A DNA stretch of 64,000 nt from CAYVUB01 sp964454675 (GCA_964454675.1 CAYVUB010000004.1:62001-126000), one strand, 5' to 3'; positions 7,642-16,330 are shown, counted from the first letter of the stretch. The notes: a model not told the origin generated them from the sequence alone. Numbers and translations are program-made.

Positions 7642-8742
7642 ATGTCAAACGATTTTCCAATACGAAAAATTATTCATGTTGATATGGATGCTTTTTATGC
7701 ATCGGTAGAGCAAATGGACAATCCCGGGCTTAAGGGAAAACCTATTGCTGTAGGCGGCAGCGAAAAACGAGGTGTCATAAGTGCTGCAAGTTATGAGGCC
7801 CGAAAATACGGTGTGCGCAGTGCCATGAGCGGCACACAAGCCAAGCATTTATGTCCCGAATTAATTTTTGTTAAACCTCGTTTTGACCGCTATATCGAAA
7901 TTTCAAAAAAAATACGAACCATATTTTACGATTATACCCATCTTGTTGAGCCGCTTTCATTGGACGAAGCCTATCTTGATGTTACCGAAAACAAAAAAGG
8001 CAACCCAAGTGCAACGCTCGTTGCAAAAGAGATACGGGAACGTATTTTTAAAGAAGTAGGATTGACGGCTTCGGCAGGGATTTCTGTCAATAAATTTATT
8101 GCAAAGGTTGCCAGTGATTACAACAAACCCAACGGGCAAAAAACGATAAATCCGGAAGAAGTTATTGAGTTTATGGAGCAACTGGACATCAGGAAATTTT
8201 ATGGTGTTGGTAAAGTAACTACCGACAAAATGTACCAATTGGGCATTTTTACAGGAAACGATTTAAAGCAAAAGTCTGCCGAATTTCTCGAAGCGCATTT
8301 CGGGAAATCGGGGTATTACTATTATAACGTGGTAAGAGGTTTGCATTATAGCCCTGTGACACCCGGGCATACCCGGAAATCTCTGGCTGCCGAACGGACT
8401 TTTGGCAACAACCTGTCGAGCGAGATTTTTATGATAGACAAACTGGAAAACATTGCAAAAGAAGTGTCCCGACGACTTGAAAAGAGCCGTATTGCAGGTA
8501 AAACGGTAACGCTGAAAATAAAATACAGCGATTTTACCCTGCAAACCCGAAGCAAAACGCTGCCGTATTTTATAAGCGATGCGAGTATCATCCTTGAAAC
8601 AGCTAAAGAACTGTTGTTTCAGGACAGGCTTAATAATTCTGTGAGGCTGCTGGGAATTTCACTATCAAATTTAAACACCGAAAAGCCCGCCGAAAAACCG
8701 GAACCCAAAACGGTAAGCGTGCAATTGCGGCTTGAGTTTTAA
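7642..8742 (+). CDS. dinB: DNA polymerase IV (Y-family translesion polymerase)
   Basis: Error-prone polymerase that extends past DNA lesions. The 366-residue product has the Y-family catalytic acids in HVDMDAFYASVE (Asp14, Asp16) and SLDEAYLDV (Asp108, Glu109). It also has the helix-hairpin-helix thumb (RKFYGVGKVTTDKMYQLGI) and the little-finger domain. The last residues QLRLEF look like a beta-clamp binding motif, which is where Pol IV normally carries it. The length is normal. No LexA-type operator was recognised in the short upstream spacer, which holds a hairpin repeat instead. Confidence 0.96.
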   Translation: MSNDFPIRKIIHVDMDAFYASVEQMDNPGLKGKPIAVGGSEKRGVISAASYEARKYGVRSAMSGTQAKHLCPELIFVKPRFDRYIEISKKIRTIFYDYTHLVEPLSLDEAYLDVTENKKGNPSATLVAKEIRERIFKEVGLTASAGISVNKFIAKVASDYNKPNGQKTINPEEVIEFMEQLDIRKFYGVGKVTTDKMYQLGIFTGNDLKQKSAEFLEAHFGKSGYYYYNVVRGLHYSPVTPGHTRKSLAAERTFGNNLSSEIFMIDKLENIAKEVSRRLEKSRIAGKTVTLKIKYSDFTLQTRSKTLPYFISDASIILETAKELLFQDRLNNSVRLLGISLSNLNTEKPAEKPEPKTVSVQLRLEF

Positions 8743-8788
8743 TAATAAAAAACCAGAACCATACAGCCTGATAATTTTAAATTCGTCA

Positions 8789-8796
8789 TATCTTTG
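8789..8796 (+). promoter_or_regulatory. -7 element for the thioesterase gene
   Basis: TATCTTTG followed by C fits TAnnTTTG and lies 22 bases before ATG 8818. The upstream TTG start at 8794 overlaps this box, so ATG 8818 is the better start. Confidence 0.55.
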
Positions 8797-8817
8797 CGGC
8801 ATCTAAAAATAAAACCC

Positions 8818-9327
8818 ATGCAACCCAGAACCGCAGAAGCTTCAAAAACCATCATGACCGATATGGTCTTACCCGGTGAAACCAATCCGTTGAATAATCT
8901 TTTTGGCGGCGAACTTCTGGCACGTATGGACAGAGCTGCCAGCATTGCTGCCCGCCGTCACAGCCGCCGCATTACGGTAACGGCATCGGTAAACCACGTG
9001 GCATTCAACCGTTCTATTCCGCTTGGAAGCGTGGTAACTGTTGAAGCAAAGGTTTCCCGTGCGTTTACAACCTCTATGGAAGTGTTTCTGGATGTATGGA
9101 TTGAAGACCGCGAATCGGGCTCGCGTACCAAAGCCAATGAAGCTATCTATACCTTTGTGGCTGTTGATGAAACCGGACGGCCTACCGAAGTCCCGGAACT
9201 TATCCCCGAAACCGGGCTTGAAAAAGAACGGTATGCCGCTGCGTTACGCCGTAAACAATTAAGCCTGGTTTTGGCAGGAAAAATGAAGCCCGGCGACGCT
9301 ACAGAGCTTAAAGCTATCTTTTCATAA
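8818..9327 (+). CDS. Acyl-CoA thioesterase, hotdog fold
   Basis: Cytosolic enzyme predicted to hydrolyse acyl-CoA to free acid and CoA. The 169-residue product has the hotdog-helix segment NNLFGGELLARMDRAASIAA (residues 26-45), with the Asp typical of the BACH/YciA-type acyl-CoA hydrolases. The second-strand region VTASVNHVAFNRSIPLGSVV also fits. The ATG start was chosen because an in-frame TTG further up overlaps the promoter box. The gene is convergent with the EnvC-like gene, with only two bases between the stops. Chain-length preference cannot be told. Confidence 0.9.
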   Translation: MQPRTAEASKTIMTDMVLPGETNPLNNLFGGELLARMDRAASIAARRHSRRITVTASVNHVAFNRSIPLGSVVTVEAKVSRAFTTSMEVFLDVWIEDRESGSRTKANEAIYTFVAVDETGRPTEVPELIPETGLEKERYAAALRRKQLSLVLAGKMKPGDATELKAIFS

Positions 9328-9329
9328 GT

Positions 9330-10553
9330 TTACTTTCTCGCAATCCAAAGCGCGGGGTCTTGTGTTTTTGAGTCTTTAAAAATGGCAAAGCTCAACAGGG
9401 TTTCGCCATTGCCCGGGTCTGTAAATACTTCGCCAATATCCTGACCGGTTGTTACCTTATCACCTTTTTTGACATATACTTTTGCCAGGTTTTTATACAC
9501 GGTAATGTAGTTACCATGCTGTATCAATACTGACGGATTTGAATGTTTTGAAGCTTGTACCGCCAGCACTTCGCCATTAAAAACAGATTTTACCTTTGAG
9601 TCTTTTTCGGTAGCAATACGCAATCCGTTGCTGTTAATGCTCACATTTTTATCAATCAATGACGGCTGCGTGCCATAACGTACTTTGACTGCTCCTGTAG
9701 TTACCGGCCAAGGCAGCTTCCCTTTGTTGGCTTCAAAACTTGACGCTAAGGCTTTTGCCGCAGGTGTTAAATCAAAACTTGTTGAGCTCTCAGATTTTCC
9801 GGCTTTTTTGTTGGATGCCGCAATGGCTTCCCGTATAAGTTTTTCTATTTCTTTATCTATCCTGTCGGCTTCCTGTTGTTTTTGCTTTATTTGGGCTGTG
9901 TATGCGTTCAAGTCTTTTCGTACCGAAGCTACAAGCGTTTCGTGTTCTTTGATGTCTGTTTCCAGTTTGGCTTTTTCTGCCCTGTTTTCTTCTATAAGCT
10001 TTTCTTTATCGGCTTTTTGCTTTAATAATGATGTGTTTAACTCTTGCAGCTTTTGTGTTTTGTCTTTAATTTCTTCGCCTTGCTGTTTTTGGTAATCTGT
10101 GTATTGGCGAATGTACTGCAAGCGTTTGTAAGCCTGTTTGAAATCTTCCGAAGACAATAAAAACATCACCCGGCTTTGTTCTGATTTGCTTTTGTATGAC
10201 TTGACCACCATGGCGGCATAATCGTTTTTTAAATGTTCCAGTTGGGTGCGTAATCCTGATATTTCCTTCTGATTGTCGTTGATTTCGCGGGTTAACAAAT
10301 TGGCTTGATCGTTGGTAACTTTTATGAGGTTTTTTCTTACGGTTACTTTGTAATTAAGGTCTTCAACTTTTGAAATGATGGATTTTTCCTTTTTTCTGTC
10401 ATTAAAAAGCAGGTTGTTGATTTGCTGAATTTCACGCTGTAATTCTTGCCGGCGTTTTTCAAGCTCCTGCTGTTTTTTGCTTTGTGCTTCCGCAGAAAAC
10501 ATACCGAAAACAAGCAGTGTAATTACTAAATATGTAGATTTTGTAAACTTCAT
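9330..10553 (-). CDS. EnvC/NlpD-like murein hydrolase activator with degenerate LytM domain
   Basis: Periplasmic coiled-coil protein of 407 residues. A signal peptide ends at FGMFSAEAQ. Long heptad-rich helices cover about residues 25-250, and a LytM (M23) domain covers about 285-405. The zinc ligands of active M23 enzymes are replaced: the first His region reads NSNGLRIA and the HxH strand reads LLSFAIFK. It should therefore act like EnvC, as an activator of amidases during cell separation, rather than as an enzyme. It is the last gene of a three-gene operon, and its start overlaps the end of the DUF4292 lipoprotein gene by four bases. Confidence 0.9.
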   Translation of the reverse strand: MKFTKSTYLVITLLVFGMFSAEAQSKKQQELEKRRQELQREIQQINNLLFNDRKKEKSIISKVEDLNYKVTVRKNLIKVTNDQANLLTREINDNQKEISGLRTQLEHLKNDYAAMVVKSYKSKSEQSRVMFLLSSEDFKQAYKRLQYIRQYTDYQKQQGEEIKDKTQKLQELNTSLLKQKADKEKLIEENRAEKAKLETDIKEHETLVASVRKDLNAYTAQIKQKQQEADRIDKEIEKLIREAIAASNKKAGKSESSTSFDLTPAAKALASSFEANKGKLPWPVTTGAVKVRYGTQPSLIDKNVSINSNGLRIATEKDSKVKSVFNGEVLAVQASKHSNPSVLIQHGNYITVYKNLAKVYVKKGDKVTTGQDIGEVFTDPGNGETLLSFAIFKDSKTQDPALWIARK

Positions 10554-11332
10554 TTTATGACAATTTCTTTATAGCCTTTAGGGATTTCAAACGGAAAACG
10601 CAAATCTTCATTGAGTGTTATGGATTTTAGTTCCAAATCGATGATCACTTCATTTGTTTCTTGGACAGCGGCAATATGAATGATTTCGGGGAAAATCTGC
10701 TTGCTTACCTGCTGATACGCTTTGTAATCTACCTGAAGTATGCGTTTCTCTGCCGGTTGGTGTAATTGCTGCGAATCTAACTTAAAATATCCGGGATTTA
10801 TCAAAAAAAACAATTCAAATAAAGCACGCTGGTTTTTGGGTTGTAACAGATATGATGTTTCATGGATGGATACCACATAGGCATCGTCTTTAAGATTGAA
10901 TATCGGTTCGCCCAACAACAAATTCTGAACTTTCTCAAAGTCTAAATCGGTACCTAAAAAATCACTCAGCAACGAAAAATCACCGTCAAAATACTGGTTG
11001 TTCAGCTTGTCATAAAAACCTACACGCTCCGGTGTTATCATGGTTCTGGCAACAGTAATTCCGGCCACACCTGCACTTATCCATATAGTTTTATCTTTCT
11101 CAATGCGTAACGTTACCGTAGTACCGTTACTTTTATTACCGTCTTTATAATCGACTTTTACTCTTGCCTGTAAGGTTTTAAAACGGGCTTTTTGGTCTTC
11201 GGTTTCTTTGATGATTTGCTTTGTGCTCATACCGGCATCCAATTCGCCGGACGATGTTAAACTCTTTGCCGATTTACAACTTGAGTTCAATATCAATAAA
11301 CATAGTATAGCAAACAGGTGATTAATCTTCAT
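10550..11332 (-). CDS. DUF4292 family lipoprotein
   Basis: The 260-residue product has a lipoprotein signal with lipobox LNSSC (Cys19). The body is a predicted beta-rich domain (TLRIEKDKTIWISAGVAGITVARTM) resembling LolA/LolB-type carriers. It matches what I know as DUF4292, found in Flavobacteriia directly before an EnvC-like gene. The function is not established. An envelope lipid or lipoprotein-handling role would fit the fold and the operon with a cell-wall factor. Its end overlaps the next start by four bases, and its start lies three bases beyond the preceding TPR gene. Confidence 0.8.
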   Translation of the reverse strand: MKINHLFAILCLLILNSSCKSAKSLTSSGELDAGMSTKQIIKETEDQKARFKTLQARVKVDYKDGNKSNGTTVTLRIEKDKTIWISAGVAGITVARTMITPERVGFYDKLNNQYFDGDFSLLSDFLGTDLDFEKVQNLLLGEPIFNLKDDAYVVSIHETSYLLQPKNQRALFELFFLINPGYFKLDSQQLHQPAEKRILQVDYKAYQQVSKQIFPEIIHIAAVQETNEVIIDLELKSITLNEDLRFPFEIPKGYKEIVIK

Positions 11333-11335
11333 TGA

Positions 11336-12691
11336 TTATTGTGTTAAGGCAGCGGCTTTTTTAGCAAACGCTTCAGATTTTGCGATATTGTTATCGTGTT
11401 TATGTGCAATGCTTAACTGCGTATAAAAATCGGCTTCCATTTTTTGGTCGTCAATAAGGTAATCCAACCCCGATTCTAAAATTTTTATGGCTTGTTTCGC
11501 ATTTTTTAATTGGTTTTGTGCCACACCGTTAATCAAATAAAAGATAGGTTGTGCCGGAAAAACTTCCAATGCCGCTTCAGACCTTTTTACAGCGTTTTCA
11601 TAGTGGTTTAAATCTATTTGAAGCAGCAAGGCGTCTTTAACAGCGGCAAAATTATTGGGCTCTTGTTTTAAGACTTCTTCCAGATATTTCAAGGCTTTGG
11701 CTTTGTCATTGGTTTTAAGATGATATTGTGCCAAATCCATAAGCGTCGCCACACTTTTATTGGTATCTAAAAGCGACGTGATGTCTATCAAATCTTTTTC
11801 ATATTCGGGGTTTACCGAAACGAAATTGACAAAATCTTTCAACACTTTGGTTTTTGCATCGGGAATTATTTCTGATGACGACAAGACTATTTTCATGGAC
11901 TCAATAGCTTTAAAAGTCTCTTGATTGTCCAGATAAAATTTATACAATGCCAAATGTACCAGCTTGGAATTTGGATGTGTTTCCAGAAGTTTTTTTGCGG
12001 TTTCAAACGCTTTTTGGTTCTCGCCGCTTTCACTGTAACGGTAAATTAAACGCAAATAGCTGTCTTCATTTTCGGGGTCGTTTTCCAGTCGTTTTTCCAA
12101 ATTTTGAATACGCTTGTCGTCACGACCGGTGATATTGTAAATCTGGTTCCGCATATAATCTCTGTCGGCATTCAAGCCAAATTCTTTATCTAAGGCATCG
12201 AGAATTTTTAAGGCTTCGTTGTAGTTTTGAGATTTGATATACAATCCTGCCAAATCCTGACGGTAATCGGGATGGTATTTTACAAGCTGCTTGATGGTTT
12301 TGATGGCTTTGTCCGTATCTCCCTGCTGATTGTAAACATCGTAAAGCTCGTCCAGATACCATTCATTGTTAGGTTCTTTTGAAACGGCTTTTTTAAGAGC
12401 TTCTTCGGCAGCACCAAAATTTTTAAGCATCTTATAGTTTTTGCCTAATTCATAATACACGACGGTTTTTGAATTGTCGAGCTGTTCGCATTTTTTCAAA
12501 GCATCAACCGCGCGCTGATAGTTTTCAATACCTTTTTGTTTTAAAGCTTCAAAAAAATGTTCCTGAAACATATCTTCCACATTGCCCAAATCGTCATCGG
12601 GACGCTTGTTGAAATCCACTTGAGCATAGCTTATCTTCGGAAAAAAGAAAATTCCGAAGAGAAAAAGTGCTATGTAAGTTGAGTTTTTCAT
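11336..12691 (-). CDS. Secreted tetratricopeptide repeat protein
   Basis: The 451-residue product has a signal peptide (ending KISYAQ) and then TPR repeats over most of its length. Examples are YYELGKNYKMLKNFGAAEEA, YHLKTNDKAKALKYLEEVLK and INGVAQNQLKNAKQAIKILE. No enzymatic domain is visible, so it is a scaffold for protein contacts in the periplasm. It is the first gene of the operon TPR, DUF4292, EnvC-like. This suggests a shared function in envelope assembly or division. The start ATG at 12691 is the only good one; a structured repeat lies just upstream. Confidence 0.88.
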   Translation of the reverse strand: MKNSTYIALFLFGIFFFPKISYAQVDFNKRPDDDLGNVEDMFQEHFFEALKQKGIENYQRAVDALKKCEQLDNSKTVVYYELGKNYKMLKNFGAAEEALKKAVSKEPNNEWYLDELYDVYNQQGDTDKAIKTIKQLVKYHPDYRQDLAGLYIKSQNYNEALKILDALDKEFGLNADRDYMRNQIYNITGRDDKRIQNLEKRLENDPENEDSYLRLIYRYSESGENQKAFETAKKLLETHPNSKLVHLALYKFYLDNQETFKAIESMKIVLSSSEIIPDAKTKVLKDFVNFVSVNPEYEKDLIDITSLLDTNKSVATLMDLAQYHLKTNDKAKALKYLEEVLKQEPNNFAAVKDALLLQIDLNHYENAVKRSEAALEVFPAQPIFYLINGVAQNQLKNAKQAIKILESGLDYLIDDQKMEADFYTQLSIAHKHDNNIAKSEAFAKKAAALTQ

Positions 12692-12719
12692 TAATAGTTA
12701 TTGGTTCAATTTTTATTTT

Positions 12720-12818
12720 GGGCGTTACCCTATTACACTAAAGTTTCATAGGGTCGGGCTTTTCGCTATATCTTTTTTTCGTGCCTCAAAAAAGGATGCC
12801 GCTTCAATCCCTAACGCG
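12720..12818. other. Two-stem structured intergenic element (candidate RNA or high-copy repeat)
   Basis: After GGGCG, stem 1 is ACCCTAT (12727-12733) with ATAGGGT (12748-12754). A linker GTCGGGCTTTTCGCTAT follows. Stem 2 is ATCTTTTTTT (12770-12779) with AAAAAAGGAT (12788-12797, one G-T pair). It ends GCCGCTTCAATCCCTAACGCG. I recall very similar blocks recurring between genes in Flavobacterium genomes, with variable stem sequence and a constant linker and tail. It could be a known flavobacterial RNA motif, but I cannot confirm which. Coding frames across it are not convincing. The strand is uncertain. Confidence 0.55.
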
Positions 12819-12860
12819 GGTTTTGGGTTGTAATTGGTTTGTTTTCGTATTTAATTACAC

Positions 12861-12884
12861 GAGATTCCCACCTTCGCGGGAATT
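12861..12884. repeat. Hairpin repeat, GAGATTCCCACCTTCGCGGGAATT copy
   Basis: AATTCCCGC-type arms flank a short loop; nearly the same as 7604 and 14347. It abuts the 3' end of the nucleotidyltransferase gene and may help end that transcript. Confidence 0.7.
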
Positions 12885-13896
12885 ATTCCAAAACCGAATA
12901 ATCTCCAATGCTTATAGCTTTAAAATTACCATCGAATACTACGTGATTACCAATCATTGCCTGGTCTAAGTTAGCATTTTTTATCACCGAATGGTTTTGT
13001 ATTAAACTATTTTTAACGGTTGATGCTTCAATTTTACAATTAGAACCAATGGATACATTGGGTCCTATTGTCGTATTTGTCAACTCTACATTTTCACCAA
13101 TAAAACATGGTTCAATAATGGTGGAATTATGATTTTTGACGCTTGACGCTATCATTTGTTCGACACCATCATTTTTCAAAAAGCCCAACATTCTGGAATT
13201 GGTTTCGACTGTTACGGGTTTGTTGCCGCAATCCATCCACTCATCAACTTCGCCTGTTTTAAAGACTTTTCCGTTTGCCATCATGCGTTTGATACCATCG
13301 TTAATCTGGTATTCGCCACCATTGACGATATTGTTGTCCAGTACAAACTGTAATTCGTCTTTTAAAACGCCAACATCTTTAAAGTAGTATATACCTATTA
13401 CAGCCAAATCACTTACAAAGGTTTGCGGTTTTTCAACCAGTTCGATGATTTCGTTGTTTTGATTGAGTTTTACCACGCCAAATGCTTCGGGTTCATTGAC
13501 TTGCTTTACCCAAATAACAGCGTCGGCATTGGTATCCAAATTAAAATCGGCGCGAATCAAGGTATCTGCATAGGCAATCACTGCCGGCCCGGAAAGTGAT
13601 GGTTTGGCACACATAATGGCGTGACCGGTTCCTAATGCTTCGTTTTGATAATAAATTGTTCCTTTTGCTCCTAATTTTTCGGCAATGGCAGTCAGGTCTT
13701 CTTCTACTTTTGTGCCAAAACTTTCGTGAATGATAAATGCTATTTCATCAATGGGTTGATTTAAAACACCTGCAATATCTTCAACCAAACGATGAACGAT
13801 TGGTTTTCCCGCAACCGGAATTAATGGTTTTGGAACTGTTAATGTATGTGGACGAAGGCGTGAGCCTCTGCCTGCCATGGGTACTATTATTTTCAT
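12883..13896 (-). CDS. Sugar-phosphate nucleotidyltransferase with C-terminal left-handed beta-helix
   Basis: Cytosolic NDP-sugar pyrophosphorylase. The N-terminus MAGRGSRLRPHTLTVPKPLI has the GxGxRL and PKP motifs that bind the nucleotide and phosphosugar. The catalytic core runs to about residue 235. The last 90 residues are hexapeptide-type repeats (IIEPCFIGENVELTNTTIG, IGSNCKIEAST) forming a left-handed beta-helix, as in GlmU and related enzymes. The nucleotide and sugar are not certain; glucose-1-phosphate thymidylyl- or uridylyltransferase are the main options. It is upstream of the TPR operon on the same strand, separated by repeats. Confidence 0.88.
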   Translation of the reverse strand: MKIIVPMAGRGSRLRPHTLTVPKPLIPVAGKPIVHRLVEDIAGVLNQPIDEIAFIIHESFGTKVEEDLTAIAEKLGAKGTIYYQNEALGTGHAIMCAKPSLSGPAVIAYADTLIRADFNLDTNADAVIWVKQVNEPEAFGVVKLNQNNEIIELVEKPQTFVSDLAVIGIYYFKDVGVLKDELQFVLDNNIVNGGEYQINDGIKRMMANGKVFKTGEVDEWMDCGNKPVTVETNSRMLGFLKNDGVEQMIASSVKNHNSTIIEPCFIGENVELTNTTIGPNVSIGSNCKIEASTVKNSLIQNHSVIKNANLDQAMIGNHVVFDGNFKAISIGDYSVLE

Positions 13897-13900
13897 CTGT

Positions 13901-13920
13901 ATGCCCGCGAAAGCGGGTAT
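13901..13920. repeat. Hairpin repeat ATGCCCGC-GAAA-GCGGGTAT
   Basis: 8-bp stem with one mismatch and a GAAA tetraloop, directly upstream of the nucleotidyltransferase start and 17 bases from the GIY-YIG stop. Confidence 0.7.
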
Positions 13921-13936
13921 CTTTTATATGTTATAC

Positions 13937-14245
13937 TTATTCTCTTATTTTATTATAATTCCAATTTAAACTTATGTCCATCCAACTTGGGTTTAGTTCT
14001 TCTATAAGTTTAATCTTCCATTCTCTTTTCCATTTTTTCAAACTTTTTTCTCGTTTAACAGCCTCATTTCCATCATAAAACTCTTCAATGTAAACCAACT
14101 TGTCACAATTATATTTTGCTGTAAACGATTTTGGATAAACTTTTAATTTATGCTCTTTAATTCTTTCGTCAATATTATCAGTAATTCCAACGTATAAAAC
14201 ACCTTGTAGTTTATTTGTCATTATATAAATATGCCAATGTTTCAT
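13937..14245 (-). CDS. GIY-YIG nuclease domain protein (UPF0213-like)
   Basis: The single-domain protein has 102 residues. The GIY-YIG signature appears as HIYIMTN (residues 5-11) and LYVGITDN (17-24). The conserved Arg is in NIDERIKEH (Arg28), and the metal-binding Glu is probably in EAVKREKSLKKWKREWK (Glu66). This matches the small stand-alone family found scattered in bacteria, whose biological substrate is unknown. There is no second DNA-binding domain. The gene is flanked on both sides by CCCG/CGGG hairpin repeats and looks like an insertion between two housekeeping genes. Confidence 0.9.
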   Translation of the reverse strand: MKHWHIYIMTNKLQGVLYVGITDNIDERIKEHKLKVYPKSFTAKYNCDKLVYIEEFYDGNEAVKREKSLKKWKREWKIKLIEELNPSWMDISLNWNYNKIRE

Positions 14246-14346
14246 TTGTACTAATTATGAGATTCTTATCTTAAAGCTAGCTTTATAGTATCTTAATCTT
14301 ATAATAATCTCTCTTCTGAAAAACTTTCACAATCCTTATTCATTTG

Positions 14347-14373
14347 GACGAGATTCCTGCCTTCGCAGGAATT
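14347..14373. repeat. Hairpin repeat, GAGATTCCTGCCTTCGCAGGAATT copy
   Basis: ATTCCTGC pairs with GCAGGAAT across CTTC. It abuts the dut stop codon. It shows compensatory changes relative to the copy at 12861, so the hairpin shape is conserved. Confidence 0.75.
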
Positions 14374-14806
14374 AGTTACTTCCCGTACTCCCAAATCCGC
14401 CTTCGCCTCTTGAGGTTTCAGAAAGGGCTTCGACTTGCTGCCAATTGGCGCGCTCGTGTTTGGCTATGACCAATTGTGCTATACGTTCGCCGTTTTGAAT
14501 TTCAAAATCGTCATTGGATAAATTGACTAAAATAACGCCTATCTCGCCACGATAATCGGCATCGATGGTTCCGGGACTGTTTAAAACCGTAATGCCTTTT
14601 TTTGCTGCGAGTCCGCTTCTTGGGCGTACCTGAGCTTCATACCCTATGGGCAGCTCAATAAATAATCCTGTACCAACGATAGTGCGCTCTAAGGGTTTTA
14701 AAGTTCTTGATTCTGACAGATTGGCTCTTAAATCCATGCCTGCCGATGCGATGGTTTCATAGTTAGGCAGCTCATGATTTGATTTATTGATGATTTTGAT
14801 AGTCAT
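14372..14806 (-). CDS. dut: Deoxyuridine 5'-triphosphate nucleotidohydrolase (dUTPase)
   Basis: Hydrolyses dUTP to dUMP and pyrophosphate, keeping uracil out of DNA and feeding dTMP synthesis. The 144-residue product shows all five trimeric dUTPase motifs in order: AGMDLRA, RPRSGLAAKKG, GTIDADYRGEIGV (catalytic Asp and Tyr), GERIAQLVI, and RGEGGFGSTG at the C-terminus. The length is normal. The start lies one base after the stop of the flippase gene, so the two are probably co-transcribed. Confidence 0.97.
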   Translation of the reverse strand: MTIKIINKSNHELPNYETIASAGMDLRANLSESRTLKPLERTIVGTGLFIELPIGYEAQVRPRSGLAAKKGITVLNSPGTIDADYRGEIGVILVNLSNDDFEIQNGERIAQLVIAKHERANWQQVEALSETSRGEGGFGSTGSN

Positions 14807-14807
14807 T

Positions 14808-16268
14808 TCAACGTTTTAAAATTTGTTTGATTTGTTTTTTCTCTGAAACATATACAATACTCAAAAATACGATTAACAATATAATTCCGACAATAAATTT
14901 ATCTCTAAAAACATAGAACGACAAACCTGAAAACAGAACAGATACCGACAGATATAGACCTATCCGTTTTAAATCGTAAGGAATCGGGTAGTATTTTCTT
15001 CCGTAATAATACGACAAAACCATCATCAACGCATAAGCGCATAGTGTTGCAATCGCCGAGCCTTTATAGCTCATAATGGGAATCAACCAAAAATTTAAGA
15101 CCAAGGTTAACAATGCGCCCAAAACAGAAATATAGGCGCCAAATTTTGTCCTGTCTGTAATTTTGTACCATACCGATAAGTTATGATAAATACCCAAGCA
15201 GAAATTTGCCAACAAAACTAAAGGTACTACCCACATAGCTTCGTAGTAAGCTTCACTGCGGATGATGATAGGCTTTATTACATCTGCAAAGACAACCACC
15301 GCCAGTAAAATGACCGAGCCCAATGCGACAAAAAAGTTCAGGATTTTTGCATAGTTTGTCTGTGGGTTTTCGGTTTGTGAATGACTGAAAAAATACGGTT
15401 CAATACCCAATCTGTAGCCTGTTGCAAACAATGTCATAAATAGTGACAGCTTGTAGCAAGCCGAATACATGCCTATTTCGGTTTCGGCAATATCAGCAGG
15501 TAATAATTTATCAAGTAAAATGCGGTCAAAGGTTTCATTGATTGAAAACGCCACGCCGGCAATCAATACCGGAAACGCATAACGCATCATTTGTTTCCAT
15601 AAATCGCGATTGAAAACGTAAGTCAATTTTATATAAAACGGCATTAAGACGATTAATGTTACTGCGCTTGCCACAAGATTGGCTATGAAAATATAACTGA
15701 TTTCAAAATTCTCTATATAAATACTGTCAAATACTGAATTGCCTTGAGCCAGATTTTTTAAACCCAACAGGAAAAACAAATTGAGCCCTATATTGATAAC
15801 CACATTCAATATTTTGACGATAGCATATTTTACAGGTCTTTGCATTGCCCGTAACCATGCAAAAGGGATGATTACCAAAGCATCCAGCAATAATATCCAA
15901 ATTACCAAATGGATATATTCGGCTTTAATTCCTGTAATGGCAGCAATGTGATTTTGAAGCAACAGCGCCAAAACAAAAAATCCTAAAGACGATATGATTA
16001 ATGATATAGCAGATGTTCCTGTAACCTTATTTTTATTGGGTTCTTTGCTGTAAAACCGAAAAAATGCGGTTTCCATACCATACGCCAATATCACGTTGAA
16101 AATAACAAAATATGAAAAGATGACACTTACTTTACCATATTCGGCTACAGAAGGAAGCACGCCTTCCGAAGTATAAAGCGGCACCAGCAAAAAGCTAAGC
16201 ATACGAGGCAATACCGTTGCCAAACCGTAAATAGCTGTTTGTTTAAAAAGTAGTCTTAAGCCGCTCAA
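14808..16268 (-). CDS. Wzx-like oligosaccharide flippase (polysaccharide biosynthesis protein)
   Basis: Integral membrane protein of 486 residues with about 14 hydrophobic helices in the MOP/Wzx pattern (start LLFKQTAIYGLATVLPRMLS). It should move lipid-linked glycans across the inner membrane. The only usable start is TTG at 16268; an in-frame stop lies two codons upstream of it. It sits in a housekeeping neighbourhood, directly before dut, not in the glycan locus further right. It may therefore serve a conserved cell-surface glycan. A second flippase (46178-47443) is encoded in the window. Confidence 0.85.
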   Translation of the reverse strand: MSGLRLLFKQTAIYGLATVLPRMLSFLLVPLYTSEGVLPSVAEYGKVSVIFSYFVIFNVILAYGMETAFFRFYSKEPNKNKVTGTSAISLIISSLGFFVLALLLQNHIAAITGIKAEYIHLVIWILLLDALVIIPFAWLRAMQRPVKYAIVKILNVVINIGLNLFFLLGLKNLAQGNSVFDSIYIENFEISYIFIANLVASAVTLIVLMPFYIKLTYVFNRDLWKQMMRYAFPVLIAGVAFSINETFDRILLDKLLPADIAETEIGMYSACYKLSLFMTLFATGYRLGIEPYFFSHSQTENPQTNYAKILNFFVALGSVILLAVVVFADVIKPIIIRSEAYYEAMWVVPLVLLANFCLGIYHNLSVWYKITDRTKFGAYISVLGALLTLVLNFWLIPIMSYKGSAIATLCAYALMMVLSYYYGRKYYPIPYDLKRIGLYLSVSVLFSGLSFYVFRDKFIVGIILLIVFLSIVYVSEKKQIKQILKR

Positions 16269-16330
16269 ATGGAATTAGGTATTTGTAGCGATAAAAATAC
16301 AGTATTCTTTATCGATTTGCAATGCTTTGA

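Noticed and set aside
8794..8817. TTG start adding eight residues to the thioesterase
   Set aside because: The codon lies inside the -7 promoter box, and ATG 8818 begins the conserved part.
12781..12969. Small open frame over the structured element and the nucleotidyltransferase 3' end
   Set aside because: It overlaps a clear gene on the other strand and a structured repeat, and has no recognisable protein features.
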